From Streptomyces sp. HPF1205 (GTDB lineage Bacteria > Actinomycetota > Actinomycetes > Streptomycetales > Streptomycetaceae): DNA of 64,000 bases. The stretch covers positions 186,001-250,000 of the forward strand of contig NZ_JAINVH010000003.1 of NCBI RefSeq assembly GCF_020400825.1, written 5' to 3'. How positions within the stretch are numbered: position 1 is the first letter of the stretch; each line of letters opens with the position of its first letter. The position numbers and the translations under genes are program-made. This document shows positions 1 to 8,722 of this stretch, in pieces. The notes under the pieces were generated by a model. That model made no database searches. It saw only the letters and a list, made by a program, of their open reading frames with translations, and had not been told where the DNA came from.

Positions 1-2
1 AG

Positions 3-704
3 GTGTACGAGGCAGCGGCGCGGCTGGCCCGGGAGACCGGGGGGCACTACATGGACCAGTTCACCTACGCGGAACGGGCGACGGACTGGCGAGGCAACAA
101 CAACATCGCGGAGTCGATCTTCCGGCAGATGGCGGCGGAGCGGCACCCCGTCCCGGCGTGGATCGTGGCGACGGCGGGAACGGGCGGCACTTCGGCGACG
201 CTGGCCCGCTACGTCCGGTACGCGCAGGCGACGACAGGGATCTGCGTGGCCGATCCGGAGAATTCGGCGTTCTTCCCGGGGTGGCGCGACAGCGACCCCG
301 AGGTCACCACCCGCACGGGCTCGCGGATCGAGGGGATCGGTCGACAGCGAGTGGAGCCGAGTTTCGTACCGACCGTCGTCGACCGGATGATGCGGGTGCC
401 GGACGCGGCGTCGATCGCGTCCGTCCGCGTCCTGGAACGCCTCCTGGGGCGCCGGGCGGGCGCCTCCACCGGAACCGGGCTGTGGGCGGCGTTCCGGATC
501 ATCTCGGAGATGCGCGACCGCGGTGAACACGGGAGTGTGGTCGGCCTGTTGTGCGATCCAGGCGAGCGCTACACGGAGAAGTACTACTCCGACGACTGGC
601 TCGTCATGCAGGGACTCGACATCGAGCCGTACGTCAAGCGTCTGGAACGCTTCCTGAACACGGGGACGCTCGATGGCCCGAAGACCGTGCGGGGCTGGCT
701 GTGA
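3..704 (+). CDS. PLP-dependent cysteine synthase family protein (5' partial)
   Basis: This is the C-terminal part of a fold-type II PLP enzyme of the cysteine synthase/cystathionine beta-synthase group; the reading frame is open at the window edge, so the start and the PLP-binding lysine lie outside. The loop [12 protein letters not shown] is the glycine-rich segment that holds the cofactor phosphate. The stretch [12 protein letters not shown] matches the SSGAA-type helix of the family, and [18 protein letters not shown] matches the conserved DSGERY end region. About 230 residues remain of an expected 350 or so. The substrate cannot be told from this part. A perfect hairpin follows the stop codon, so the transcript probably ends here. 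Confidence 0.85.
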   Translation: MYEAAARLARETGGHYMDQFTYAERATDWRGNNNIAESIFRQMAAERHPVPAWIVATAGTGGTSATLARYVRYAQATTGICVADPENSAFFPGWRDSDPEVTTRTGSRIEGIGRQRVEPSFVPTVVDRMMRVPDAASIASVRVLERLLGRRAGASTGTGLWAAFRIISEMRDRGEHGSVVGLLCDPGERYTEKYYSDDWLVMQGLDIEPYVKRLERFLNTGTLDGPKTVRGWL

Positions 705-708
705 CCTG

Positions 709-740
709 CCTGACGCCGCCGCTGCTGCGGCGGCGTCAGG
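709..740 (+). terminator. Hairpin terminator after the PLP enzyme
   Basis: CCTGACGCCGCCG pairs perfectly with CGGCGGCGTCAGG across a 6-nt loop, 5 bases after the stop codon. There is no U-tract, which is usual for Streptomyces. Confidence 0.75.
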
Positions 741-786
741 CGCGTTGGGCTGCGCCGGGTAGGTGCACTGGCCCAAGGTTGCCTGC

Positions 787-2016
787 ATGAGCGATCCCTT
801 GGGCGCGTCCCGCTCTGCTGTCCGGGCGAGCGGCGTGCTGCGCACGATGACGGCGCGAAGTCGTGGTGAGGCGCATCGGGTGTCCACACCTTTGGAGCTG
901 TTCTTCGACCTGTGCTTCGTGGTCGCGGTGGCACAGGCAGGCGGGCGGCTGGTGCACGCTGTGGGCTCCGGGCACCCGGGGCACGGGGTAACGGGTTACC
1001 TGATGGTCTTCTTTTCCATCTGGTGGGCTTGGATGAACTTCTCGTGGTTTGCCTCGGCCTATGACACCGATGACGTGCCCTATCGGGTGACGACGCTGGT
1101 GCAGATCGTGGGATCGCTGATTCTGGCGGCGGGAGTGCCCCGGGCCTTCGACGACGGCGACTTCCGTGTGACACTCCTCGGCTACGTGGTGATGCGGCTT
1201 GCGCTTGTGACGCAGTGGCTGCGGGCCGCCCGGTCGGAGAGTGATGGGGCGCGCGTCACGGCGTTGGTCTACGCGGTTGGGGTCGTCATTTGCCAGGTGG
1301 GGTGGGCGGCGTTGTTGCTCCCGTACGGGGCGCCGCCGGCGTGGGCATTCGTCCTGCTGGCCGCTGCGGAGTTGTCTGTGCCGGCCGTGGCCGAACGGTC
1401 GGCGCCCACCACCTGGCATCCTCATCACATCGCCGAGCGGTACGGGCTTTTCACGCTCATCGTGCTGGGCGAGTCGGTTTCCGCGGCGACGGTGGCCGTG
1501 CAGTCGGCGCTCGACGAGCACAAGGCGCTCGGGGAACTGGTGCCGATCGCCGTCGGCGGGCTGCTGATCGTGTTCTCCGCCTGGTGGATCTACTTCGCCG
1601 TACCCATCCATGGTCACCTGGCTTCCAGCCGTGTGGCGTTCTTGTGGGGGTACGGGCACTACGCGGTGTTCTCATCGGCCGCAGCGATCGGCGCCGGGCT
1701 GGAGATCGCCGTGGAGCAGGCAGTCGGCGCGACCGGCATCTCGGGGCGGGTGGCCACGGCAGCGGTCGTGATCCCGGCGGCGATCTTCCTGTTCACGGTG
1801 TGGGGGCTGCACGCCCGGCACCACAAGCGCGGCGTGACGCAGCAGCTCGTCCTGCCTGTCGCGGCGATCGCGGTGCTGGCGTGCGTGTTCACGGGCTCCC
1901 ATGCGGTGCTGTGGGCGGGCCTGGTGTGCGCTGCCGCCGTCGCCCTGGAAGTGACTTTGCAGGTGCGGGGCGCGGCTCAGACGCCGGTCGCGCCGAGCAG
2001 GGCTCCGACCGCGTAG
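787..2016 (+). CDS. Low temperature requirement protein A (LtrA) family membrane protein
   Basis: The product of 409 residues is an integral membrane protein of the LtrA family. The N-terminal signature TPLELFFDLCFVVAVAQAGG is characteristic, and about ten hydrophobic segments follow. A second family landmark is the ERYGLFTLIVLGESV segment near residue 230. The family was named from a Listeria mutant; the biochemical role is unknown. I chose the ATG at 787, preceded by AAGG; a GTG at 763 and an ATG at 847 are in the same frame. The 3' end overlaps the convergent VIT gene by 40 bp, so the two transcripts must run into each other. Confidence 0.85.
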   Translation: MSDPLGASRSAVRASGVLRTMTARSRGEAHRVSTPLELFFDLCFVVAVAQAGGRLVHAVGSGHPGHGVTGYLMVFFSIWWAWMNFSWFASAYDTDDVPYRVTTLVQIVGSLILAAGVPRAFDDGDFRVTLLGYVVMRLALVTQWLRAARSESDGARVTALVYAVGVVICQVGWAALLLPYGAPPAWAFVLLAAAELSVPAVAERSAPTTWHPHHIAERYGLFTLIVLGESVSAATVAVQSALDEHKALGELVPIAVGGLLIVFSAWWIYFAVPIHGHLASSRVAFLWGYGHYAVFSSAAAIGAGLEIAVEQAVGATGISGRVATAAVVIPAAIFLFTVWGLHARHHKRGVTQQLVLPVAAIAVLACVFTGSHAVLWAGLVCAAAVALEVTLQVRGAAQTPVAPSRAPTA

Positions 2017-2756
2017 GTCACCGCCATGGCGATGGCGCCGCCTGCCGCGTTGCGAATGACGGCGGGACGCACGGGCGCGCTGCCGAGGCGGGCGCTGCCC
2101 CAGCCGCAGCCAACGAGCGCGATGAGCACCGAGACGACCGTGATGCCCAGCCGCCAGTCTCGCGGCGGCAGGACGATCGCCAGCAGCGGCAGCAGGGCGC
2201 CGACGGTGAACGACAGGAAGCTGGCCCAGGCGGCATGCCATGGATTGGCGAGTTCATTCGGGTCGATCCCCAGTTCCACCCGGGCGTGGGCGCCCAGGGC
2301 GTCGCGGGCGGTGAGTTGCTCGGCGACCTCACGGGCGAGGTCGTGGCTGATGCCGCGATCCTGCAGGAGGCCGGTGAGTTCGTCGAGCTCGGCCTGCGGG
2401 GTGGTGGCGAGTTCTTCGCGTTCCAAGGCGAGAGCGGCCTGCTCGGAGTCACGCTGGGTGCTGACCGAGACGTACTCGCCCGCGGCCATGGACAGCGACC
2501 CTGCGAGCAGTCCGGCAAGGCCCGCGGTGAGGAGCGCGGAGCGGGAGTCCGTGGCACCGGCCACGCCGACGACCAGACCGGCGGTGGAGACCACACCGTC
2601 GTTGGCACCGAGGACGGCGGCTCGCAGCCAGTTCAAACGGGTGCCGAAGTCGTCACGGTGCGGCTCGTGCGGATGGGGTCCGGCACCGTCCCGGCCGTCC
2701 GCCGCACCATGGTCGCCGCCTTCGTCTGCGCCCGGGGGCGGGGGCTCGTCGTTCAT
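1977..2756 (-). CDS. VIT family protein (VIT1/CCC1 transporter type)
   Basis: The 259-residue product is a VIT1/CCC1-family membrane protein, a group that moves iron or manganese out of the cytosol. The signature LRAAVLGANDGVVSTAGLVVGVAGA opens the first membrane segment, and LLAGSLSMAAGEYVSVSTQRDSE follows. A charged cytoplasmic middle section with the metal-binding helical region separates this from two or three C-terminal membrane helices. The first 45 residues are acidic and His/Pro-rich (DEPPPPGADEGGDHG...GPHPHEPH). The ATG at 2756 is the first residue that makes family sense; the frame stays open upstream but with low-complexity sequence. Metal specificity is not known. It converges on and overlaps ltrA. 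Confidence 0.88.
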   Translation of the reverse strand: MNDEPPPPGADEGGDHGAADGRDGAGPHPHEPHRDDFGTRLNWLRAAVLGANDGVVSTAGLVVGVAGATDSRSALLTAGLAGLLAGSLSMAAGEYVSVSTQRDSEQAALALEREELATTPQAELDELTGLLQDRGISHDLAREVAEQLTARDALGAHARVELGIDPNELANPWHAAWASFLSFTVGALLPLLAIVLPPRDWRLGITVVSVLIALVGCGWGSARLGSAPVRPAVIRNAAGGAIAMAVTYAVGALLGATGV

Positions 2757-2871
2757 GAACGGCAGCGTCTCACCTTGGCGGCCGCGCCGGGTAGGCGGAC
2801 AGGCCGAACCCCGGCGCGGGGGGGGATGCACCGGGGTTCGGGTCAGCGGGCCCCACACGGGCCGGCGGCGC

Positions 2872-3867
2872 TCAGGCCGCTTCGTAGTCCAGGCCGGTCG
2901 CGCGCGCCATGCGCTTGAGGTCGGCGAGGGCGTGCTTTTCGATCTGGCGGATGCGCTCGCGCGTGAGGCCGTGCTCCTTGCCGACTTCGGTGAGGGTGCG
3001 CTCCCGGCCGTCCACGATCCCGTACCGGGCACGGATGATCGAGGCGGTCCGGTCGTCGAGGCGGTCGATGAGCCCATCGAGTTCCTCGCGGCGGAGCATG
3101 ACCAGCACCGAGTCCTCGGGCGACGGGGCGGCGCCGTCCTCGACCAGGTCGCCGAATTCGGTCTCGCCCTCGGCGTCCACGGACATGTTCAGCGACACCG
3201 GGTCGCGGGCCCAGTCCAGGACGTCGGTGACGCGCTCGGCGGTGGATCCGAGTTCCGCGGCGATCTCCGCGGGTTCGGCGTCACGGCCGTTCTCCCGGCT
3301 GAACTCGCGCTGCACCCGCCGGATACGGCCCAGTTCCTCCACGAGGTGCACCGGCAGCCGGATGGTACGCGACTGGTCGGCGATGGACCGGGTGATGGCC
3401 TGCCGGATCCACCATGTCGCATAGGTGGAGAACTTGAAGCCCTTGGCGTAGTCGAACTTCTCGACGGCGCGGACCAGCCCCGCGTTCCCCTCCTGGATCA
3501 GGTCGAGCAGTGGCAGGCCGCTGCGCGGGTAGCGGCGCGCGACGGCGACGACAAGCCGCAGGTTGGACCGGATGAAGATGTCCTTGGCGCGCTCGCCGGC
3601 GGCCACGAGGGCCTCCAGTTCCTGGCGAGTGGCGTCGCCGCCAGCTCCCTCGGGCAGGTCGATGTCCGCCGCCAGTACGCGCTCGGCGTAGACGCCGGCC
3701 TCGATGTCCCGGGACAGCTCGACCTCCCGGGCGGCGTCGAGCAGCGGTGTCCGCGCGATCTCGTCCAGGTACATGCCGACGAGGTCGCGGTCGGCGACTT
3801 CCCCGCCTGCGGCGCGAACGCTGTTGCTCCCGCCTTCTTGACGACGGGCGACGGCACGGGTTGCCAT
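2872..3867 (-). CDS. hrdD: RNA polymerase sigma factor HrdD (sigma-70 group 2)
   Basis: The 331-residue protein is a sigma-70 factor without the long N-terminal region of the principal factor HrdB. Region 1.2 (DRDLVGMYLDEIARTPLLDA), region 2 (NLRLVVAVARRYPRSGLPLLDLIQEGN, FDYAKGFKFSTYATWWIRQAI), region 3 and region 4 (ERTLTEVGKEHGLTRERIRQIE) are all intact. Length, the start MATRAVARR and the order of blocks match HrdD of S. coelicolor, which I recall as about the same size. GGGAG sits 6 bases before the ATG. HrdD is dispensable in S. coelicolor and is known to be transcribed by stress sigma factors; a SigR-type promoter is visible upstream here. Confidence 0.92.
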   Translation of the reverse strand: MATRAVARRQEGGSNSVRAAGGEVADRDLVGMYLDEIARTPLLDAAREVELSRDIEAGVYAERVLAADIDLPEGAGGDATRQELEALVAAGERAKDIFIRSNLRLVVAVARRYPRSGLPLLDLIQEGNAGLVRAVEKFDYAKGFKFSTYATWWIRQAITRSIADQSRTIRLPVHLVEELGRIRRVQREFSRENGRDAEPAEIAAELGSTAERVTDVLDWARDPVSLNMSVDAEGETEFGDLVEDGAAPSPEDSVLVMLRREELDGLIDRLDDRTASIIRARYGIVDGRERTLTEVGKEHGLTRERIRQIEKHALADLKRMARATGLDYEAA

Positions 3868-3989
3868 GCGTGCTCCCTTACGAAGGTGCGGTGGTCTTCG
3901 GTCGGATCGGGCGGGGGTGGTGGCCGCTTCCATTGACGGCTGCTGCCTGTTGTGCTCCCTGCCTTGCGGCTGCCCCATCCGATCTGGAT

Positions 3990-4015
3990 AACGACTGGAA
4001 TCCGGACACAATTCC
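3990..4015 (-). promoter_or_regulatory. SigR-type (oxidative/thiol stress) promoter of hrdD
   Basis: On the minus strand GGGAAT lies exactly 18 bases before GTT, matching the SigR consensus GGAAT-N18-GTT. The GTT is about 120 bases upstream of the hrdD start. SigR control of hrdD is established in S. coelicolor, which supports the reading. Confidence 0.75.
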
Positions 4016-4078
4016 CATGTCGTCACCTGTTTTTTATGATCATGCAGTACCCTGTGCCGCCACAAGCGAGGTCACACC

Positions 4079-4600
4079 ATGTCGGACCGTATGAATGTCC
4101 AGGTCAGCCCGGGAAAAGAGGCCGATCTGGATGCGCTCACCGAGATCTACAACCACTACATCCGTGCGACGCCGATCACGTTCGACGTAACGCCGATCAC
4201 CCCCGTCGAGCGCCGCCCATGGCTGCTCTCCCATCCGGAAGACGGCCCTCACCGCCTCTTGGTTGCCCGGGCGCCCGGTCCGTCGGGGGGAATTCTCGGT
4301 TACGCGACCAGCAGCCCGTTCCGCGCCAAGGCCGCGTACAGCACTTCGGTGGAGACGAGCATCTACCTCGCGCCCGGTGCCGGCGGCCGGGGCGTGGGGA
4401 CGTCGCTGTATGAGGCGCTGTTCACCACTCTGGAGAGTGAGGACGTTCACCGTGCGTACGCGGGGGTCACTCTTCCGAACGAGCCGTCCATACGCATTCA
4501 CCGGCGCTTCGGTTTCCGGCAGGTGGGGGTGTACGAGCAGGTGGGACGCAAGTTCGGCGTCTACCACGACGTGGCGTGGTTCGAGAAGCGGCTGAGGTGA
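4079..4600 (+). CDS. GNAT acetyltransferase, phosphinothricin acetyltransferase-like
   Basis: The 173-residue protein has the layout of the PAT/Bar branch of GNAT acetyltransferases. YNHYIRATPITFD near the N-terminus matches the family's IYNHYV..S..TFE block, GYATSSPFRAKAAYSTSVETSIYL matches the central strand, GAGGRGVGTSLYEAL is the acetyl-CoA pyrophosphate loop, and LPNEPSIRIHRRFGF plus VGRKFGVYHDVAWFEKRL form the C-terminal motif. The family N-acetylates amino acid analogues such as phosphinothricin, methionine sulfone or methionine sulfoximine; the substrate here is not known. GAGG precedes the ATG by 7 bases. It is divergent from hrdD and shares a 211-bp intergenic region. Confidence 0.85.
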   Translation: MSDRMNVQVSPGKEADLDALTEIYNHYIRATPITFDVTPITPVERRPWLLSHPEDGPHRLLVARAPGPSGGILGYATSSPFRAKAAYSTSVETSIYLAPGAGGRGVGTSLYEALFTTLESEDVHRAYAGVTLPNEPSIRIHRRFGFRQVGVYEQVGRKFGVYHDVAWFEKRLR

Positions 4601-4622
4601 CGGATGGCGTCGGCACCGTATG

Positions 4623-4636
4623 CTTGAAATTTCAAG
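4623..4636. promoter_or_regulatory. MarR-type palindromic operator before the dioxygenase gene
   Basis: CTTGAAATTTCAAG is a perfect 14-bp palindrome. Its right arm runs into the AAGGAGG ribosome site of the dioxygenase gene. A nearly identical palindrome (CTTGAAGTTTCAAG) lies before the MarR gene at 8854, which suggests that this MarR protein binds both sites. Confidence 0.65.
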
Positions 4637-4648
4637 GAGGTCCCGACG

Positions 4649-5431
4649 ATGACCACGGCACCTGAGCGCATGCCCGCGCTCTACCTCTCGCATGGAGCCC
4701 CGCCACTCGCGGACGACCCCGTATGGCCGGGAGAACTCGCCGCCTGGGCGGCGGGTCTACCGCGCCCGAAAGCGATCCTGGTCGTCTCCGCGCACTGGGA
4801 GGAGGCGCCGCTGGCGATCGGCACCACCACGACGGTGCCGCTGATGTACGACTTCTGGGGCTTCCCCGAGCACTACTACGAGGTGCGGTACCCCGCTCCC
4901 GGCGCCCCGGCGCTCGCCGAGGACGTACGCAAGCTGCTGCGCGGCGCCGGGCGGCCGGTGCAGGACGTGCCGGACCGCGGGCTGGATCATGGGGCCTACG
5001 TACCGTTGGTGGAGATGTTCCCGTCCGCCGACATCCCGGTGCTCCAGGTGTCGATGCCCACCCTGGAGCCCGAGCGGCTGCTGGAGGTCGGGCGGCGGTT
5101 GGCGCCGCTGCGGGACGAGGGCGTACTGATCATCGGCAGCGGCTTCTTCACCCACAACCTGGCGGCGCTGCGGCATGCCGGCCACGGCGCTCCGAGCTGG
5201 TCGATGGAGTTCGACGACTGGGGGCGCCAGGCGCTGGACTCGCAGGACCTCGACGCGCTCATGGGCTTCGAGCACACCGCGCCCGCCGGGCGGCTGGCCC
5301 ACCCGCGGACCGAGCACTTCGCCCCGCTGTTCGTTACGCTCGGCGCCGCGGAGTCCGATCTCGGCAGTCAGCGCAGCATCATCGACGGATTCTGGATGGG
5401 TCTCGCCAAGCGTTCCATCCAGCTCGGCTGA
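4649..5431 (+). CDS. LigB/DODA-family extradiol ring-cleavage dioxygenase (YgiD-like)
   Basis: The 260-residue protein belongs to the class III extradiol dioxygenase superfamily, in the branch with E. coli YgiD and plant 4,5-DOPA dioxygenase. Conserved residues are in place: His15 (LYLSHGAPP), His49 (VVSAHWE), His114 (RGLDHGAYVPL) and His169 (GSGFFTHNL). The family cleaves catechol rings using a metal bound by these histidines; the true substrate is not known. The start is supported by AAGGAGG 8 bases upstream. A MarR-type palindrome overlaps the ribosome site, so expression is likely inducible. The lipoprotein gene starts 17 bases downstream and is probably co-transcribed. Confidence 0.88.
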   Translation: MTTAPERMPALYLSHGAPPLADDPVWPGELAAWAAGLPRPKAILVVSAHWEEAPLAIGTTTTVPLMYDFWGFPEHYYEVRYPAPGAPALAEDVRKLLRGAGRPVQDVPDRGLDHGAYVPLVEMFPSADIPVLQVSMPTLEPERLLEVGRRLAPLRDEGVLIIGSGFFTHNLAALRHAGHGAPSWSMEFDDWGRQALDSQDLDALMGFEHTAPAGRLAHPRTEHFAPLFVTLGAAESDLGSQRSIIDGFWMGLAKRSIQLG

Positions 5432-5448
5432 ACAGGAAGTCCCCCCTC

Positions 5449-6057
5449 ATGCAGAAACGACGCCTCGCGATCGCCGCGGCTGTTCTTGTCGGCGCGGTGA
5501 GCCTGGCCGGCTGCGGCTCGCACAAGAAGGACGCGGGGAGTTCCGGTTCCCCCTCACCCACCGACAACAAGCCGACGGTCGCCGCCGTCTCGTGGCCGGC
5601 ACCGTCCGACGCCACAGCGCAGGCGAAGGCCGCCGGGCTGCCGATGCTGGGGCAGGAGGGTCAAGTGCTGCACATCCACAGTCACCTGGACGTGTTCGTG
5701 GACGGCAAGCCAGTGACGGTGCCGGCGGAGATCGGCATCGATCTGGCCAAGCAGCAGATCAGCCCGCTTCACACCCACGACACCTCCGGCGTGGTGCACA
5801 TCGAGTCGCCGGTGAAGCGGGACTTCACCCTCGGCGAGTTCATGACCGAGTGGAACGTACCGATCAGCAAGGACGCACTCGGCCAGCTGAAGACGGGCGG
5901 CGGCAAGGAGCTGCACGTGTACGTCAACGGCAAGGAGAAGACCGGCGACCCGGCGGCGCTGAAGCTGGACGCGCACGACGAGATCGCGATCGTCTACGGC
6001 ACGGCGAGCGAGAAGGTTCAGGTGCCGACGTCGTACAACTGGCCGAAGGGATTGTGA
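5449..6057 (+). CDS. Lipoprotein of unknown function
   Basis: The 202-residue product has a typical lipoprotein signal: basic MQKRR, a hydrophobic core, and the lipobox LAGC ending at Cys23. A short Ser/Lys/Pro-rich linker follows. The folded part contains HIHSHLDVFVDGK and LHTHDTSGVVHIESP, which together give a dense set of histidines that could bind metal, and ends with ALKLDAHDEIAIVYG. I do not recognise a named domain. It lies 17 bases after the dioxygenase gene and probably forms an operon with it. A strong bidirectional hairpin follows. The function is not known. Confidence 0.75.
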   Translation: MQKRRLAIAAAVLVGAVSLAGCGSHKKDAGSSGSPSPTDNKPTVAAVSWPAPSDATAQAKAAGLPMLGQEGQVLHIHSHLDVFVDGKPVTVPAEIGIDLAKQQISPLHTHDTSGVVHIESPVKRDFTLGEFMTEWNVPISKDALGQLKTGGGKELHVYVNGKEKTGDPAALKLDAHDEIAIVYGTASEKVQVPTSYNWPKGL

Positions 6058-6111
6058 CCCGCGTCCTGGAGTGACGTGCGGGGTGGCCGAGACGACGCCT
6101 GTACGACGAAG

Positions 6112-6157
6112 GGCAGGCCATCACCCCTCCGGGTGACCGGAGGCGTGATGGCCTGCC
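6112..6157. terminator. Bidirectional hairpin terminator
   Basis: GGCAGGCCATCAC pairs with GTGATGGCCTGCC, and inside it CCTCCGG pairs with CCGGAGG around a 4-nt loop; one C-C mismatch separates the stems. It sits between the convergent lipoprotein and efflux pump genes and could end both transcripts. Confidence 0.8.
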
Positions 6158-6167
6158 GTTGTGCGCT

Positions 6168-6203
6168 GATCGTACGTAGAACCTGGCCGGTATACGTACG
6201 ATC
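6168..6203 (-). terminator. Second inverted repeat after the efflux pump gene
   Basis: GATCGTACGTA pairs with TACGTACGATC across a 14-nt loop, ending 9 bases from the pump's stop codon. It may end the pump transcript or be a palindromic protein site. Confidence 0.5.
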
Positions 6204-6212
6204 ATCGTTTCG

Positions 6213-7715
6213 TCAGTGCGCGATGACCGGCACCGCGAGGTCGGCGTCAGCGCCCTCCACGTGCTCGGAGGAGTTCTGCACCTCCGCGTTGACCAGGACG
6301 AAGGCCAGGATCGCGGAAAGCAGAAGGATGCCCATGCCCCACCAGATGGCGACGACGTAACCGTGCACCGCGGCCTTGTGGACGAACAACTGGTTCTTCA
6401 GGTCGGCCGAGTTCTTGAGGTGCGAGCCGATCCACGAGGTGGTGGCGCTGGCGGCCAGGGTGTTCAGCAGGGCGGTGCCGATGGAGCCGCCGACCTGCTG
6501 CGAGGTGTTGACCATCGCCGAGGCGACGCCCGCGTCCTCCGGCCGTACTCCGTGGGTGGCCATGCTCATGGCCGGCATGAACGCGGTGCCCATGCCGAGG
6601 CCCATCAGGATCAGGCCGGGCAGCAGGACGGCGGCGTAGCTGGAGTCGACCCTGATCTGGGCGAGGATCGCCATGCCGATCGCGGCGACCAGGAAACCGG
6701 GGGCCATCAGGTAGCGGGGGCGGACCCGCAGCATGAGCCGGGTACCGATCTGGGTGGAGCCCACGATCATGCCACCGACCATCGGCAGGAACGCGAAGCC
6801 GGACTTCAGCGCCGAGTAGCCCATGACGATCTGCAGGTAGAAGGTCAGGAACAGGAAGAGGCCGAACATCGCGATGACGGCCAGACCCAGCGACAGGTAG
6901 ACACCGCCGCGGTTGCGCTCGGTCACGACGCGCAACGGCAGCAGGGGGGCCTGGACCCGGCTCTCCACGACCGCGAACGCCACCAGGAGCACCGCGGAGG
7001 CGACGAACAGCCCCAGGGTCATGCCGGCCTTCCAGCCGTCGGACTGCGCGCGGCTGAAGCCGTACACGAGCGAGACCAGGCCGGCGCTGGCCAGAACCAC
7101 GCCGGGGATGTCGAGACGGTCGCGGTTGCGGCCCTGCTCGGGCTCGCGGATGTAGGCCAGGGCCCCGATCGCGGCAATGACAGCGAAGGCGATGTTGACG
7201 AACAGCGCCCAGCGCCAGTTCAGGTACTGGGTGAGCACGCCGCCGAGGATGAGGCCGACGGCCGCGCCGGCACCGGCGATCGCGCCATAGATGCCGAACG
7301 CCTTGGCGCGCTCCTTGGCGTCGGTGAACATCACGGCGAGCAGCGACAGGGCTGCGGGCGCGAGAAGGGCGCCGAACATGCCCTGCAGGGCGCGGGCCCC
7401 GAACAGCATGCCCTGGTTGGCGGCGGCGCCGCCGAGGGCCGAGGCCGCGGCGAAGCCGAACAGGCCGATGATGAAGGCGTTCCTGCGTCCCCACAGGTCG
7501 GATATGCGGCCGCCGAACAGCAGCAGTCCGCCGAAGGCCAGCGTGTAGGCGGTGACGACCCACTGCTTGTTGCCGTCGGAGATGTGCAGGGCACGCTGGG
7601 CCGACGGAAGGGCGATGTTCACGACCGTGGCGTCGAGCACCACCATCAGCTGAGCGATCGCGATGAATATAAGCGCCGTCCAGCGCTTTGGATCGGGCTG
7701 GAGCGTTTCAGGCAT
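6213..7715 (-). CDS. DHA2-family MFS efflux transporter (EmrB/QacA type)
   Basis: The 500-residue protein is a 14-helix drug:H+ antiporter. Motif VVLDATVVNIALPSAQRAL in helix 1, GGRISDLWGRRNAFIIG (motif A) after helix 2 and GAIAGAGAAVGLILGGVLTQYLNWRWALFVN (antiporter motif C region) in helix 5 are clear. The ATG at 7715 (MPETLQPD) has no good ribosome site; a GTG at 7727 is an alternative. A TetR gene lies upstream in the same direction and is the likely regulator. It is a close paralogue of the pump at 10378: segments such as DAGVASAMVNTSQQVGGS are identical. Substrates cannot be predicted. Confidence 0.9.
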   Translation of the reverse strand: MPETLQPDPKRWTALIFIAIAQLMVVLDATVVNIALPSAQRALHISDGNKQWVVTAYTLAFGGLLLFGGRISDLWGRRNAFIIGLFGFAAASALGGAAANQGMLFGARALQGMFGALLAPAALSLLAVMFTDAKERAKAFGIYGAIAGAGAAVGLILGGVLTQYLNWRWALFVNIAFAVIAAIGALAYIREPEQGRNRDRLDIPGVVLASAGLVSLVYGFSRAQSDGWKAGMTLGLFVASAVLLVAFAVVESRVQAPLLPLRVVTERNRGGVYLSLGLAVIAMFGLFLFLTFYLQIVMGYSALKSGFAFLPMVGGMIVGSTQIGTRLMLRVRPRYLMAPGFLVAAIGMAILAQIRVDSSYAAVLLPGLILMGLGMGTAFMPAMSMATHGVRPEDAGVASAMVNTSQQVGGSIGTALLNTLAASATTSWIGSHLKNSADLKNQLFVHKAAVHGYVVAIWWGMGILLLSAILAFVLVNAEVQNSSEHVEGADADLAVPVIAH

Positions 7716-7984
7716 GAGTGGTCTCACTAATGGGTGCGGAGTGACAGGACGTGGGGACGTGTGTCAGCGCGCCGGGTCCGGCCGTGGATCGGGGTCAGGG
7801 ATCCGGTGCCGGCGTCCGGGAGACGAGCGGTCTTCTGCGACGTCGGTTGTTTCGGGATCGGGCTCGGGTCTCTGGGGTTCCGCCCGGGCGTCGCGTCCGT
7901 CGCTCCGGCTGATCCCGGTGCGAGCTGGGCGGACTGGACGAATTTGCCTACGCTACAACCCGACTCATCGAATGTGCGATCTAT

Positions 7985-8638
7985 TTATTGCGGGTCTCTC
8001 AGGTCCTCCAGGGTCGCGGCGGTTCCCACGAGCACTGACCTGGCGGGTGCGCGCAGCCCGTCGAGGAACAGTTGCAGGTGGCGGTGGGCGTAGCGGTCGA
8101 AGCCCGCGCAGCCGGTGCCGGGCAGAGGCCGGCTGAGCTGGGTCAGCGCGACCATCACGTCACCGGCGGCGATGTCGGGACGCAACTGGCCGGAGCTTTG
8201 ACCCCGGCCGATGATCGCACCGACGGCCTGGTTGAGCCGCTCGGTCTGTTCGGCGACCGCGGGGTCCTGGCGGTCGAAGACGTCGGAAAGCAACGGGCAG
8301 AGGGCGCTGACGCGCTCCTGTGCGGCCTCGAACACGAAGCGGGACAGCGCCGAGAAGGCGTCGGGTTCCTCGGCGAGCGCGTCCTGCGCCAGCCTTGTTG
8401 CGTGCGCCATCACCGCGAGGGTCACCTGGCGGATCAGGTCACCGCGGTCGGCGAAGTGGCGGTAGAGCGTCGCGTTGCCGACTCCGGCCCGGCGGGCCAC
8501 TTCGTCCAGCGGCACCTCGGGGCCGCACTCGACGATGGCTTCACGGGCCGCAGTCACGATGCGCTCGCGATTACGGGCGGCGTCCGCTCGCGGACGGTGC
8601 GCACGCACCCTTGCGGCGGGGGCTGCATCGACGGTCAC
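7985..8638 (-). CDS. TetR family transcriptional regulator
   Basis: The 217-residue protein has an N-terminal TetR helix-turn-helix (RNRERIVTAAREAIVECGPEVPLDEVARRAGVGNATLYRHFADRGDLI, about residues 25-70) and a divergent ligand-binding C-terminal half. I chose the GTG at 8638, which has GGGAGGGAGG a few bases upstream; an ATG at 8671 is less well placed. It lies 269 bp upstream of the DHA2 pump, same strand, and probably represses it and itself. Repeated CGGGGA half-sites in its promoter are candidate operators. Confidence 0.88.
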   Translation of the reverse strand: MTVDAAPAARVRAHRPRADAARNRERIVTAAREAIVECGPEVPLDEVARRAGVGNATLYRHFADRGDLIRQVTLAVMAHATRLAQDALAEEPDAFSALSRFVFEAAQERVSALCPLLSDVFDRQDPAVAEQTERLNQAVGAIIGRGQSSGQLRPDIAAGDVMVALTQLSRPLPGTGCAGFDRYAHRHLQLFLDGLRAPARSVLVGTAATLEDLRDPQ

Positions 8639-8722
8639 GGCGGCCTCCCTCCCCTGCCCCTCGTGCGGCAACGAGAACTCGGGCCGACCGCGTCGGCTGA
8701 CCCGAGCGGGAAGCGGAGAGCT

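Noticed and set aside
2026..3936. 636-codon plus-strand open frame
   Set aside because: It is antisense to the VIT and hrdD genes, whose protein families are certain; long antisense frames are expected at this GC content.
6216..7730. 504-codon plus-strand open frame
   Set aside because: It mirrors the DHA2 pump codon for codon on the opposite strand and is His/Gln/Gly-rich with no family signal.
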